Positions 24,016 to 37,568 are shown, counted from the first letter of the stretch. The stretch is 64,000 nt of DNA from Taeniopygia guttata (GCF_048771995.1 NC_133026.1:147712501-147776500); one strand, 5' to 3'. Numbers and translations: made by a program. Notes: generated by a model from the sequence alone, not told the origin.

Positions 24016-26894
24016 ACTCTTATAATGTCCTATAAGCTAAGAATATAGATTCTGGCTGCATAAATTTGTCATTAGAAGTTTGTGAAACCTTGGGAGGCCT
24101 TGTAAAACCTTGGCCACAAAATATCTTCTAGAGCAGGATAAAAGAGGGTCCTGGTCCAAGAGACACCGAGCACACATAACTCCTAATGATATCTATGAAT
24201 GCTGCAGTTTCTCAGCCTCATGTAGCACAGAGGTTAGGGGGCTGGGAAGATCAGGGGAAAACTGGTAAAGGAGCTGACCAGAGTCAATCTGTCTCCATCT
24301 CACAGTGCAATTGGAGAACATCTGTGTGTTTGGTAGCAGACTGTGATACAGTGGTCAGATGTATAGTCAGTGTTCACTTTCTTTTGGGATGGGTTTGAAC
24401 TGCCTGAGCTCCCTCTGCTGCTCTGTCAGGGCGAATAAGAGACAGCCACCTAGGGGAATGAGGACTCCAAAGTCAGGTACAGCTGCCATATGGCACAGAT
24501 GTGCAATGGAACTAAGAAAACTCAGCTCAAAAAGTCTGGGCTGGATATGAGCCAATACTAATTCCAGAGAGGAGCAATCTGACCCACCCTGCAGTTGCTG
24601 AGTCAAACTGAAGTCGATGTCCTGGAAAGCTCTGCAGAGGCTGAGAGGAGCCTTTAGCACTGAGCAAACTCCTTGCACAAAGCTGCCCTGAGATGAGGAG
24701 TCTTCAGCATCCCAGTGTTTGCAGGGCAACCAGAGCTGGAATTCAGTTCTGAAGAAAGTTCACCAAATCTGAGCTTTTTCAGATAATATTTTTCACCGGC
24801 TGAACTAGTGTCTTTGGAAGTTGTTTCTGAACAGTGGCTCTAGTGTGCATGCCCATGTCAAGCATCAGCAAGGGCACAATAGGCAGACATTACACATTTC
24901 TGGAAATGAGAGGCAGCTTCTTTGCCCTCACTACTGTTATTGTTCCTTGGGAACACAGACATCACTGTACTTTGGATCCATGGACATTGAGTGGGATTAC
25001 TTGTTTCTGAGAGTGTTTAGTAATGGAGACATCAGTAGAGGGTGGAAACAAGCTCTGATACCTCTATTTTCCTGATGGTGTAATATAATTCCCAATATAA
25101 AATAGATGCCAAAGTATTTGTCTCACTTCTGGCTTTTGGGGGTTAAGTTTTTAGTTTTCAGTTGTAACTGTATATGTTCCTGTTATCACATCAATATTTC
25201 TCATGTTCTGGGTTTTCAGCAAATTCAAGTGCTCTCTCATTTGTAACTATGTTGAGCAAGTTGTGCTGTAAAATCATAATTTGCTATTTCTCATCTCTTT
25301 GAATGGCACTTTGCTCTTTTATTATATGAAAGGAAAAACAGACACTCTTAATCCACGTGTCCTAGACTGTTCATAGTTTGATTTATTACATCTTATCCTT
25401 CCTTTCCAGATAAATGTTCCAGTCCTTTAGGTTTTTGTTCATCGCTGTGAGAACGCAGCTTGTCCCTGAACTCCCCAATCCCATTATTTATTTTTGAAAC
25501 AGACTAACAAGCACTGAAGACCATCTTCTGATGACAGCAATCACATACATTGTGTAACTGAATTATATAACCCTTCATGCCATCCTTTATATAGATTCAT
25601 CTAGGTTTGCTTTTTGAATGTGGCCACACAGCGAATGCAATTCTCAGCTGACCTTTCTGCAGTAATAGCCAAGGACTTTTCCTGACTCGGTGCTTATCCT
25701 AATTTATCATGGCACAAAGGCACACTGAACAGCGACAGCTCCATGGTATAACTCCCAGCTGTGCATATGTATGCCACAGCAAGGCTTTCCACAGAGAGGA
25801 GTTATCCCAAAATTTCTGGAATGGACTCCCATGTAGATAAATCCTAATCTAGGGTCACATTCCGGTCTCCAGAGTCAGTTTGGGAAGAATCACAGAGTTG
25901 TGTAAAGGAAAAGGAAATGTACAAGCCATGAATGTTGCCGTGGATAGTGGAGCAGGGAGTGCACAAGGCTGGTTTGACAGGGTGGCTAAATAAAGTGGAA
26001 GTGACACAGTGAAAGACCTTGAAACATGCAGCACAAAATAAAATATTTCCCCAAAAGACAGATCACTCAATTAAAAAAAAAAAAAAAGCCCCATTTCTAG
26101 GCAGAATGAGCTGTAAATCTTTGTGAGAATAGAGACAGCAGCGTTGGTCTCAAGTTACAGTGAAGGACAATAAATCTGCAGGTAATTCTCCAAGCGACCG
26201 TTCAGCACAATGATGGACAAAGTCTGCAGGGCTCTACCCTGGCTTGCAGCTCCTCCTGCTCATAGATTTAGCTGGGAGGATCATACACTAGGTCAGGCTA
26301 CTAGGATTGCTTTTGGGTACTGCAGGCTGGAGACCACTGCCGCAGCAGGCAAGACCTGTGCACTGAGATACAGGTGTTGACAAAGATATGTGCCCTGACA
26401 ATCCCAACAGACTTCATACCAGAAATTTAAGAACTGAAGGCTTCAGCTGAAGCATCTCTGGTGAAACTCAACAGAGCTTTGACAAGCACTGAAGCTGCTT
26501 TCACAGCATACTTAATTGTCAGATGTAATTTAAATGGCTGGGGAGCTGCAGGTAGGGGGGGAATCAGGGAATCTCAGACAGACAGTGGGGTGTTATTTCC
26601 TTCAGAGCTGCTGAGGACTGAATTTTTCTTAATAATGTTGTTAAACATACCCAGGACTGATGAAATTTTTTGTTACCGTGCTCCTTTGTGCTGCCTTAAG
26701 ACTGACAGCCAGATAACTCTTTCCTTCTGCTGTAATTTGGAACCTGTGTGGAAATTCTATTATTTTGGAAAGATGCAAATAGTGATGTTGGTCTCTTACA
26801 TTGCTGTATACCAGCAATGGTCTCTGTGGTTGGGAAAACCACATGTCTGAGTCCGGAGGTGTGTCTGCAGGCCCCCAGCTGGGTAATAATTAGC
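24016..26894. other. Intergenic, nothing firmly recognised
   Basis: No coding exon is recognised. A 15-base A run lies at 26,073-26,087. The segment 24,050-24,180, with ggataaaag followed by ccaagagacaccgag, has a faint LTR look, but I cannot assign it. Confidence 0.5.
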
Positions 26895-27240
26895 ATTGAC
26901 TCCATGACTGCAGAAGGCTAGATCAGTTGCTTTATTGTATTATCTTATAGTATATTATACTTCTATTACACAATATTATAGTAGTAAGAGTTTTCACCTA
27001 CTACTAACTTGGAAACCTGTGACTCTCTCTCCTAAGAGTTCTGACACAGTTGTGGATCTGATTGGTCATTGAATCTAAACCCCATCACTAGAATCCAATC
27101 AAGCAATCACCTTGGGTAAACAATCTTTAGAGCATATTTCACATGGGCACAACACATGAACAGAGATAATAATTGTTTGAATTCTTTCTCCTAACTTTCC
27201 CAGGCTGAAGCCTGAGAGAATTCTCTCTGTTCTCTCTTTG
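26895..27240 (-). mobile_element. Songbird ERV LTR, antisense
   Basis: The plus strand contains, in order, 'actccatgactgcagaaggc', 'gctttattgtattat', 'attggtcattgaatctaaa', 'gggtaaacaatctttagagc', 'cacatgggcacaacacat' and 'ataataattgttt'. This is the reverse complement of a common passerine endogenous-retrovirus LTR (class II-like in my recollection). AATAAA on the minus strand at 26931-26936 fits its polyadenylation signal. No internal viral genes are adjacent, so it appears solo. Its presence is the strongest sign that the host is a songbird. Confidence 0.68.
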
Positions 27241-28153
27241 ACTGAACTGAGAGCTTCCACACAGAGGCCAAACCAAAGAGAGGGGAGATGAACTGATGGA
27301 CAGGAAGGTTTCTTTATGTGATGTCTATCGCCTTGCTTACTGGGAAGCTCTGGATACAGCAGCACTTCCCTCAGCAGCTGCAGTTATCCTGTCCCAGTCC
27401 ATATCTCCAGTGCAATCTGCTCCTAAAATAGCCTGTTCCTCTGCACAGAAGTAGGAGATCTCATTTTCAAAGCATTTCCTCTGCTGGTAGCCTCCCAGCT
27501 TTTACTCATGGTGCTGGTATCCAGCACTGCTGCTGTGAATGGGCAGCAACGCCCATGCAGAGGGAGGAAGAGACCCAAGGAGAGGAAAAAATCACCTCCC
27601 TCCACAGTGCAGGAAGAGGCCGTGTGCCAAAGGGCCCACACACAAAAGGCAAGGTTTGGTACTGCCTGGAGAAGATGGAGGTGGTCAGGCAGGTGCCTCA
27701 ACACAGTCCATAGAGGCTGCTCCTGCAGTCATGTGGCAGTTCACAACCAGAAGCATCAAGTGCTGCATCTTGCCTGAAAGCCATGTGAAAGGTGATGCAG
27801 GAGGCTACCAGCAGAAAATGGTTCATGGTGGGCAGAAAGAAACACATTTTCACCAGGAATGAGCCCCCATGCTTTCAGCAACAGCTCAGGTAGGAGACTG
27901 CCATCTCAGCTGCAATGTAAAGGACAGCCATGCTCAGGATCTCCCACGTCCTGACCTCTTGTCCTAATCCAGTGTCTTCTCAGGAACTCTTACTCAAATC
28001 CTTACTTTCAGTTACCTTACTCAAACCCTTTGGTACAGAGTAATTCATCCTTGACCAGCCCATTTCCCTCACCTCATATTTTCAGTCCACTATAAAATTT
28101 AAGCAATTTTAAGCTATTACAGACCATGTTTGCCATCTCTCCAAAGTACAAAG

Positions 28154-28213
<60 letters not shown>
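28154..28213 (+). repeat. (CTAT)15 microsatellite
   Basis: Fifteen perfect copies of the tetramer without interruption. The length and purity suggest it is polymorphic in the population. Confidence 0.98.
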
Positions 28214-28884
28214 TTCTGAAGGTTCTCGTATGTGTGAACAGAGTGTTTCTGATTTCAGCCCAATATTTCAGGAGCAAATTCCCCAGCACTGCACAGGACT
28301 CTGGTAAATGCATTTCAAACAGGATTTATCTCAAGCCCCTAAAAAGCACATGTACACAAATTAATATTCATTACTAAATTAATATTTATGTTCTGCCTCT
28401 CTGATGATTTATCTTCATAGACCTGGGTTTGGCACTGTCTGCTTCCTTTATGCTGGGATCCGTTCCTTTCTCCCCACCTGATTAATGTGTTGATATGAGG
28501 CTTCAGGTCAATGGCCAAACTTTAATTTCTCTGTCCTTTAAACTAATTGTTCCTTCACAACTACAATTCTGTCTTTGTTATGAAAGTCTTGTGGTTTTCT
28601 GTGCTCTTGGGACATCACTGCTGGTTATGCATTGCCTCCATAACACCAAAGAATTTCCTTCTGAGTTTGAACTCTCATGTCCTGGTCCAGCAGGAGCTCA
28701 TCTCCTCCCTTCCCATCCGCCTGCATGGTGTGTGATAGACAGTGATGGATTATTCATGGGAAAGACAATGTGAAATTTTGAGCTGGCCTTTTTTCTCACT
28801 TTCTCTGCTAAAGTGATAATTTGAAATATTTGAATAAAACCTAACCTATTTCCCCAGAGGGTTGTTTGGGGGTTTTTTTGGTTG

Positions 28885-28911
28885 TTTTTTTTTTTTTTTT
28901 TTTTTTTTTTT
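28885..28911 (+). repeat. Poly-T run of 27
   Basis: An uninterrupted T27 preceded by T-rich, G-interrupted sequence. No LINE or retrocopy body that would explain it as a reversed poly-A tail is recognised on either side. Confidence 0.95.
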
Positions 28912-30186
28912 AGTAGCGGAGATCACTTTGTAGCAAAGTGTGTTTTTTGAAGCTAAGGTAAAGTTTTGCCAAGCTGTTTAAATGCAATCCAGCTGTCAGG
29001 AAACAAACTTCCCCCTTTTATAAAAATACCAAATCCTCCACCTCCTTTCCTCTTTCACCATCCCTATCTGGGCAACTTCTGGAAACAGTCTAATCAGTGG
29101 TCCTGAACATAACTCACAAAAATCCTTTCTTGGCAAAGTGCTAGAGCTGGACCATAAACCATGTTTTAGTGATACAAAAATAGACGGATGCAAAAAGAAT
29201 TCCTTCAGATCCTTGAAGATTCCCTGCATTAGAGGTAGACATGTGTTTGAAGTGAATTTTCCAGAACAGAAGTGATTAGTGTAGAAATCATGGAAAACAA
29301 CTCAAGAGCTCCTAGTTGAAGGGAATATCCAGCAAATCTGGCTTTCAAAATGTAAATAGGAAACAGCACAAAAACTTATCTGTATTTTGCAGCTAATGAA
29401 AACACTAGTCTCTCCTGGGAGCCAAGTCTTTGGTCTAATTTTAATACATTTTCTTACGTTTTCCTTAGCTGTGACTAATTTGTGCTGTCAGGTGTGCCTT
29501 TTTTTGAAGTTAAAAAGCATATCTGAAGTGCTACAACCTCTAGCTAGAATATTTAAATTAGTGAGTATCCACATCTCAGAGCCTGTCAAGTGAGGGGATG
29601 GCACTCAGCTGCCCTCATGCTCTGCTGAGCCATGGGTACAAGCAACCTCTGCTCCCACAGGAGCCTGTAGGGAATTCTTCCCAGGTGAAGTGCTGTGCTC
29701 GCCTCTGGCATTATGTGGGCTGTGCACTAACAGCACTTGGACTGTCAAGCATAGAACATTCCAAAGCTAGATCTCAGCAACCTCCTAGAATGTGTCTAAA
29801 TAGCTATAATTGTTTCTATTTAGTTATAACTTCATTATAATATATAACTTCAAAGACACCACCTACCTGCTTGCTCTGGCTGTGTTCATGTCACAGATTA
29901 CACCTGGCCCTGTTGATCATACCATAAAACCTCTATCCCCAGGCCGCAGAGCCTTTTAGCCAAGGGTCAAAGGCTTTAGGAGACCCTGGGGTTAGAACTT
30001 GGTGGAGAGGGGAGAGCTGGAATGGCACTGAGCTGTTCCTGATTGCTGTTCAGCTGCTGCTTCCTCTGGTTCAGCTGAACCCTGTGCTCAGCTCTGCTCA
30101 GTGATCCAGGGGGCAGAGAAGAGAGGGCTGGAGGAGCCCACAAGCAGGCACCAGCCCCAGCTGGGCAGCCCACTCTGCATGGCAGG

Positions 30187-30515
30187 TGTAATATATAGCA
30201 TAGACATACCTTATGGTGTCAGAGACAAGTGGAATAACAGGGCACCCTGAGTTCAGGAGAGCAATTCAGGCCACCTGCTACCCACAACTACCAGGCCATG
30301 GAGGCCAGGATCTGCCAAGGCTGTGTAGGAAGTCTCTGAACTGTTTTTAGAAGTGAAGATGGTGTAATAATGTAGTAAAATGTTTAAGTGCTCTCCTTCT
30401 GTATGTAGTTTGGGATTCACATGGCTGTTCCTACCACTGGGCCTATAAACACTGAAGGGACTATGGCCTGTTACTCCAATAAAACCGAGGAGAATTTCAG
30501 TTGAGGTGTTCTATG
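30187..30515 (+). mobile_element. LTR-like candidate
   Basis: The segment starts with tgtaatata. It has TATAAA at 30444-30449 and AATAAA at 30478-30483 (ccaataaaaccgagg), the close TATA-to-polyA arrangement of a short R region. I do not recognise the family and see no tRNA primer site after it. It may be an unrelated chance arrangement. Confidence 0.3.
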
Positions 30516-33030
30516 CCACCTAATGCTGTACATTCAGAAATGGGAGGGTAGGCTGGGATTTGGACAAGGGCCAGAGATGAGATTGCACATGATTTACACT
30601 TAATGTCAAGCATGTGACTTGCTGCCTACAAGGCGAGGAGTTGTTTGCACATAACTGTGTCTGCATTGTCCCTGCAGCTGAGCAGAAACAAATGATTGTG
30701 CACTTGTCTGTAGACATTAACTCTGCAGAGCAGGGAGGCTTGTTCCACCAGAGCTGGATCTGCAACAGCCAGTACTAACTCCTGCAAAAGCACAAAAAGT
30801 GTGGATGTCTGTGACACAATCAGTATCACGACGGTGAATGTTTTTCTCCTGGGAATGCAGCCAAAGGAGGCTTTTGTGTGTCTCTGCAAAGTTGTCAGCC
30901 CCTCTTTCCATGCCCCCTCAATGGAATTTATTTTCTCTAAACAGGGAAATAAAAAGCAGATTTTGCAAATTTGCCTAGCTATCCTTGCTGTTTGACATGA
31001 AGATCAGATAAAGACACAGGTGCTTCCCAAGTACAGCAACAGGAAAAGGTTTGGATATTCTGTGCTGCCTAGAAAGAAACCTGCATAGAGAGTGAAACAG
31101 TTGTTATTTTGTACCATCAGAGCATTTTCATTCTGTCTAATGACAGCTGTGCCTTCCTGTCTTTCTGCCATGCTGGCTGGAGCTAAATTCCTTATTTTCT
31201 GATTGATTTTCTGTGGAGACTGCAGAACTATGGCACCTGATGGATTTTCCCATCCTTCCTCTTCTAGCTAATAATATTTACATCTGTTTTCAGTCAAATA
31301 AGGCAAAAGAGCAAAATGCTGAACAGAAGTTCATGCCACCTTTGTGATACAGGAAGAAAAAACAGGGTAGAGAAACAAAGAACCTGTAAGCATAGCTGGT
31401 AATGTAAAGGCTGCACCATTAGAGAATCCAGGTGGGAAGGACATCTTGTAGGTGCTGCTGTTACAGGAAAACCTTCACTTGATGATTTTTTCTTGGAAGT
31501 CAGTCAGCCAGAGCACAAATCTTTAGGAAACCAGGATTCACTGGTGCAGGTGCTCAAAAATTACTTGTGCAGGTGCAGGTACATTACAGGTTTTGCAGGT
31601 TGCTATGAAGATTTCTCTTTGTAGCTGGTTTAGCAAAACTTGGTGCACAGCTACGTCACTGCTTCCTTTTAGAAAAGGCCATCAGTCCACACCCCATGCT
31701 ACAATTTCAGTCTGATCTTTGAAATAATTCATGCACTACTTAACAAAACATCCAAATTTACCCCTCTAATCAGAGGTTTGTAAAGCACGTAGATTCAAAC
31801 CCACATTCAAACAGCACACAATGGTCACTCTCTTCCACACCCTTCACTAAAGATGTCTTCAGTGCTGCTGTTTCTCATACCTGTGATAGTAGCAAGTGGT
31901 GTTTGGCTCATACCTGTTGAACTCTAAACCTCATGGGACAAAATTTCATCTGTAGGTAATTCAGGTGTTCACTGAGTGCTGCTTCTTTATGTGAGGAATG
32001 CACAGCTCTGCAATTCTGTTGCATCACACAGAAATTAAATATCTCTTGAAGTGTCAATTAATTAATCTTCCCTGTTCGTATTTGTAACAGTCAGGAAAAT
32101 ATGAGATGATAGGTTTCAGCTTCCAGGGAGGTGGCCAATGTACCCAAGGCTGTGGAAGTTGCTGTGATAAATCATGCGCATAATATCTAAAAATTTGTAT
32201 ATTATTCACTTCCTCAGATAGCAAAAAATCCAACAAAAGTTTTGACTTCTAAACAATTTTCTGAGATTTTGAATTCTGTATCTGCTTGTGAATTGTCCTG
32301 CAGACTTGTGTGGGCGTAAATTGGTCACACTGGACAGAACTTGATTGAGGAAAGTGGCAGAGATCAGGATTTTTTTCATTAAGCTTCTCATGTCTTCAAG
32401 CCTGTTTGGTAACCAGGCAGTGAATAGAGAGATTCCAGTAATTCTGCAATTGTCCTGTTATACTTTTCAAAAGTAATTTGGGATATCTGAGCTTTGAAAT
32501 GGTGACTATCACCAGAGTGCAAATCCCCCACGGGGAAACATTCCAAGCTTTGCAAGAGCAGGTATTGAAAACAATCAAATGCCCAACATCATCAGATTTT
32601 CAAGCAAACAGAAGGACAAACCTGTATATAAATGCACAACAATTAACAACCCCAGCCAAGCCATGTTTGCCACCACTCCAGTGTTGTTAAAAGAGGATGG
32701 GTGAAAATTAAACTGCTCTTTAGCTGAAGTGACACCCTGGAAAAGGGTTATAGCTACAAACCCCTCCAGAACAAGAAATGCCTACAATCCTCTTTAAAAA
32801 TATTGCCTAAAGTTTTCGTGTAAGATTCAGCAGAACCACTTCCCATCCCTCCAGCTCTGCCATTACTGGCTGTCTGTGCTGGGTGTGATGGGATTGCACT
32901 GGGACATCGAGGAAAGCCAGACTGGAAGCAGAGCATAACCTCTAGACTTGGGTCAGGCTGAGACATGTTGAGCCTTTCTAGGCAATCCCAAACACAAGGA
33001 TGAATGAGGTGTAGGTGATTACAGCATCTG
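30516..33030. other. Intergenic, nothing recognised
   Basis: AT-rich unique-looking sequence. A cluster of gtgcaggt and cag-gt words at 31,550-31,605 is the only local pattern, and no gene is supported. Confidence 0.5.
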
Positions 33031-33034
33031 GCAG

Positions 33035-33069
33035 CCCTGGATGATGTTAGAGCTTAACATCATCCAGGG
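33035..33069. repeat. Perfect palindrome, 15 bp arms, 5 nt loop
   Basis: ccctggatgatgtta at 33035-33049 is exactly inverted at 33055-33069, with loop gagct. It sits at the left edge of a CR1 tail and next to a direct duplication. Together these suggest a complex repair or template-switch event. Confidence 0.95.
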
Positions 33070-33170
33070 TTTGGCTCAGTGATCTTGGAGATCTTTTAAC
33101 TGGTTTGGCTCAGTGATCTTGGAGATCTTTTCCAATCTAAACGATTCTCTGACTCTATGATTCTATTCAC
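33068..33170 (+). mobile_element. CR1 3' tail, sense, with a 34 bp tandem duplication
   Basis: The CR1 terminal region 'ggtttggctcagtgatctt' plus 'ggagatctttt' occurs twice (33068-33097 and 33102-33131), separated by four bases. After the second copy come 'ccaatctaaacgattctc' and 'tgactctatgattctat', the CR1 end. Only the tail is present. Confidence 0.8.
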
Positions 33171-36100
33171 CCGACCTAAATGATAAAATTTGCAAGATCC
33201 ATTTCAGGCAGGAGATGGTCTGAATACGGCTCCTAGTGGTTAAAGACACCCATGACACATTTTATGTGAGCTTGGCTCATATTTATGAGCTCTTGAGAAA
33301 TTGGATGAGTAACTCTTCCCTTTCCCTAGAATTACCCATTCTAATCTTCCTTCTTCTTTTTTTTTTTTTTTTTTTTTTTCTTTTAGTTTGATTTTTTATC
33401 CTTACTAGAATGCCTGGACTTCCTCTGTAAGGAGAAGGATGACAGCTGTGAGAAAAAGGATGCAAACACAGAAAGATGAATAGTGCCCTGATTCCGAGCT
33501 TTCACAGGATATTTTAAGCAACTCGTTTTGCCTTTCCCTATCTGTCTTCCCCATTTGTTCACTGCTGCGCATGTTGCACTTTGGAATTTCTGTCACAGAA
33601 AATGATCCCATTGTGACTGAAGCAATAAAAATCTGAAATGAAAAGCTAATCCTGCCCCAAATTGCTTTTGAGGTGTAAGACATGAAACAACAGATGGGTA
33701 CAGTCACGGAGGGGAATTTAAGGCAACGGTGAAGCAATCCTGATGAGTGTGATAGGCATCCAGCACAGGGTGTGAGCTGTTGCCAAGGCTTCTCTATTGT
33801 TGCAAAAGAAATTTTAATGAAGGATTTGAGAAAAGCTAATGAGAGAGCTCTGTAAATATTTTTGTAAGCCCAAAGCATGAGAGAAAGTGTGAAATTGATT
33901 GTTTGAACATCTAACAGTAACTAATTTGTGTAATAAGTATGATACCCATGAATTTGTAATGGAGGTTATGAAGGTTAATTCAAGACCATGTCTAAGTTGT
34001 TTAAATACCATTGAAGAGTATTGTTAAATGAATCAGGCCAGGGAAAAGTCTTAGAATATTTTTTTTTTAAAGGCAGCATGATTTTAGTCAGGCAATGAGT
34101 GCAGAAATTGGAAGCTGCTAGGCCATAACCTTTTGATATCAGCAAAAGAAATCATTAAGATGAAAATTGCAAAAGGGATTTTTTAGCAATTTCAGCCTCT
34201 GCTGTATCAGATTGGGTTTTATTTTCATTTTCAGTGCCTAAAATACTGGTGGCTGCTCTCGCTTCAGTACAGTATGTGTTGATTTCAAGAAATAAAAGAC
34301 ATCTCACTGAGGGTGACAGAACTACTTATGTGTGTTGGCATGGAAGATCAAAAATACACAGCAAGACTTAGAGCCAGCACTTTCCTGTCAATGCGGTAAG
34401 CCCATCTTAGCACAAGTAAGGAACTGTAATGAAGGAAGCATCATAGCTAAATCCACATAAAATTTGGGTTTGAAACTATTATTTGGAACAGAAAATAACT
34501 GTCAAAGAACCCAGACTTTTAATCTCATGAAACTCCTCAGAGGCAATTCCTGACATGGCCCGCTGACCCTGAACACTCTTCATCTGCTGTAGTGAAGACA
34601 ACTGGGAGAACCACTCTGAAAAAGGCTTTGTATGAAGTTACAGTTATTTGTGACATGTAACTGCATCTTGAATACATTTCCCAGAAAACAGACCCTCCAG
34701 ATTTTGTATCCTTTCAAATTACTGCAAAGATTTGTCTACTACTATTTCTTAAACTTATGAGATTTTCTCTGTCCTAGTTTAAAGAGTTGAATTTGAGGTT
34801 GTCAAATCTTATCTCTTTCAAAAAGCCTTTAGAAAAATCTTTCTAATGTGATTTGTGCAAGATAATTCAGGCCTGAGCAAATGTGACCCCTCTGTGCCCT
34901 ATTCCTGCCTAGACAGAAGCAGTTGCCTGCAGCTGTGTCCATCTCACCCTCAAAGGATTGTTAAAGTGCCACTTGACACACTAAATGTATTTGAATGAAT
35001 ATTTTCTGTCATTACAAATTGAAATGACTCCTGCCTTCTCCTCATGACCTACAGAGCTGGAGCCCATAAAGGAACAGCATTCTTCCTCTTCCAGACAATT
35101 ATGTGTCTGATCACCCTACACCAAAAGGGAAGTTTATGACATGGGAAGTATTTCCCTGTCCTTGAAGGGAGGTGGTGGATTACATGATCTGTGTAGGCTG
35201 ATGTTAAATTAATTTAACAAGTCCTGAGCTCTGGTTTCAGGCAAGCTCAGACAGGAGCTCACTCTGTGGCTGTGGGCACATATGCTGGCATATTTTATAA
35301 AGTTAATTTTTTTTTAAGTCTCTATAAAACCTGAAACAGGATTGATGAGTCTTAGTGAAAATTAAATAGGCAGTTTTCCAGGGGATCTGAGACTTGGCCT
35401 ACCAAGAGTTAAATAGGCAAAAGGACCTGGGATTTTCTCAGCTGGAAGACACTACACATAAAAAGGAAGATAAAAGGAGTACTTTGTGGTGGGGGAAACC
35501 CCAGAGCTCAGTTATAGCAAACAGTTCTTTCCAAGTCGAGTTCGGAGAAAACAGGGCTTTGATTTCACACACTGGCAGGAATGAATAATTGTGGCTTTTT
35601 TTCCTCTGTTATCAGCAGCAGAAGAGAAGGGATGGGAAGTCCACAGTTCAACTGCACTTTATCTGATTTCTGTTTTTTAGAGAAAGTGTAAATCATTTCC
35701 CCTGAAGTTTCCTCAGAGATGTCCTCAGCTGCCAAGAAGCCACATGGCTGTACATGTTCAATTTATATTGGCTGAAACCACAGTCACAGAGGCAGCCTTT
35801 ATGAAAATTTCTATTAAGATACTTCAAACTCAATATATAAAAACACAGTCAAAACCAGTAGGTACTTTTGAAATTCCTTGCCTTCATTTAGGATGTGCTT
35901 ACACTCCAAAGAATGACTAGAAGAAGAAAGTACACTCTTCATCTGTGCCTGAAAGATCTCCTTGGTTATTAAATTTGAAGAGCACTAGCTGAATAAAATA
36001 TAACAGAGGTAATTACCTCTGTACATCTAGTTCAGCCTTTTACCTGCCCTGTTCACAGTGTTTCTTTGCTTTGAACAGATAGAGTAAGGTAAATAAGCTG

Positions 36101-37340
36101 GATAAAATAAATCCTGTGGAGCTACTGTATCTGTTTTATCTGCACAGATGGGAAACGAAGAAGAAGGCAGCTCAGGTCGTGAGTGTCAAGGCATAATGAC
36201 AACCAACACTGCCTGACAGAGAAGAAAGCTGCACACTGATTTTTCTCTTATGATATGATAGACATGAGACACGGTGAAGAGAGGTGCAGATAGAATTATT
36301 TTATTTCTAAACAAGAGGAACCAAATAACAGCATTACTGTGCATCATGCAGAAAATGCTGCTGGTACTACTAAACATGAGTGGACTGTCAGGGAAGGAAA
36401 ATCCAGTTTGTTAGTTTTTGTTCATCTGAACTATAAACTTTGAGCTAACCTCTCAGGTAGAGTCATTTGCCAATCTTAGTAATTGTTAGCAGTCAAAACA
36501 AAAAGGTGCAAAAACCTTCCATAATCATCTTCTTAGTCATTCCATTGTCAGACTAAGCTCTGGATGCCAGATGACTTCTAGGGTGGAATTTTTTCCTCAT
36601 CAGTTTTAGCTGGAAAGATGCAGACATGCAAATGTTTCTTGAGAAACTGACAATTTTTCCATGTATGTATTATTTATTCTTGCATCTCTGTACCCTTATT
36701 AGAACAACTAATTTGAGGTTCATCACAACAATCTTTAGGTACCATCTAAAGTATCCAAGCTGAAATCCAGTCCAAGATCCTTCTGTTCTCAGTGGTCTCA
36801 TCCCAATGTCAGTTTGAATGCTGGTCTAAGTTGCTCCACAGTTGTTACAAGCAGGAAGTACACTTTCAAAACTTAGCAATCATCTTTATATCCTGCTGAG
36901 TGTAAGCAGAATCTACAGGCCTGAAGCATGACAGGCTGGAGAGAACACTTGCTTTGGCCTGCTAACATATGCTAACATAAAAAACTACTTGGCAGTGAAG
37001 CTCAGAAATTCAAATGCTGTGGAACACCCTCACCTGTCACCAGCTTTTGTGTAGTTGGTTACTTGTGGGTAGTCTTCGAAGATAAGTATTACCTGGTTAC
37101 AGAGTAACAACTGTTTTCTTTATCACATTGGCCCACACTACCAGTCAAAAGTGGACCTTTGTTTACAATTCCATGATTTGCATCCAGGATATTTGCACAC
37201 CCTTACAAAGGCAGGCTCCTTCCAGGAAGAGCATGCAACTCCAGGAAGGGTTTGAGGGTGCCACAATCATCCGTCATATCTGTCATATAAATGCATCAAT
37301 AGCATACAGCATTTCCCCTTTCTTTCCCAGGAAAATCACT
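33171..37340. other. Intergenic, nothing recognised apart from small repeats
   Basis: A T23 run lies at 33357-33379 and a perfect 20 bp palindrome at 36003-36022. A 157-codon minus-strand open frame at 33,405-33,878 has no recognisable domain. No gene is supported. Confidence 0.55.
36003..36022. repeat. Perfect 20 bp palindrome with TAATTA centre
   Basis: acagaggtaa is followed directly by its reverse complement ttacctctgt. There is no loop, so a dimeric binding site is more natural than an RNA hairpin. The centre GGTAATTACC resembles paired or homeodomain dimer targets. Binding is inferred only. Confidence 0.9.
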
Positions 37341-37568
37341 ATCACAGAATCACAGAAGAGTTTGGGTTGAAAGGAACTGTAAAGATCATCTCATTTCAAC
37401 CCCTGCCATGAACAGGGACACTGTCCACTAGACCAGGTTGCTCAGAGCTCCATCAATGTGACCTTGAATACTTCCAGGGATGGGGCATCCACAGCTTCTC
37501 TGGGCAACCTGTGCCAGTGTCTCACCACCCTGACAGTAAAGAATTTCTTCCTAATATCTAATTGCAAA
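37341..37568 (-). mobile_element. CR1 LINE 3' fragment, antisense
   Basis: The plus strand reads 'atcacagaagagtttgggtt', 'catgaacagggacactgtcc', 'gaccaggttgctcagagc', 'cttccagggatggggcatcc', 'ctctgggcaacctgtgccag' and 'aaagaatttcttcctaatat', the reverse complement of the CR1 3' end. It is about 225 bp long and 5'-truncated. Confidence 0.95.

Larger units (their letters stand above)
27241..30186. other. Intergenic with simple repeats
   Basis: No coding exon is recognised. It contains the CTAT array at 28154-28213 and a 27-base T run at 28885-28911, listed separately. Confidence 0.55.

Noticed and set aside
28154..28213. CRISPR-like regular spacing
   Set aside because: It is a perfect tetranucleotide microsatellite without spacers, in a vertebrate genome.
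33405..33878. Minus-strand frame of 157 codons
   Set aside because: No similarity recognised, ordinary base composition and no clear splice or promoter context, so it is taken as chance.
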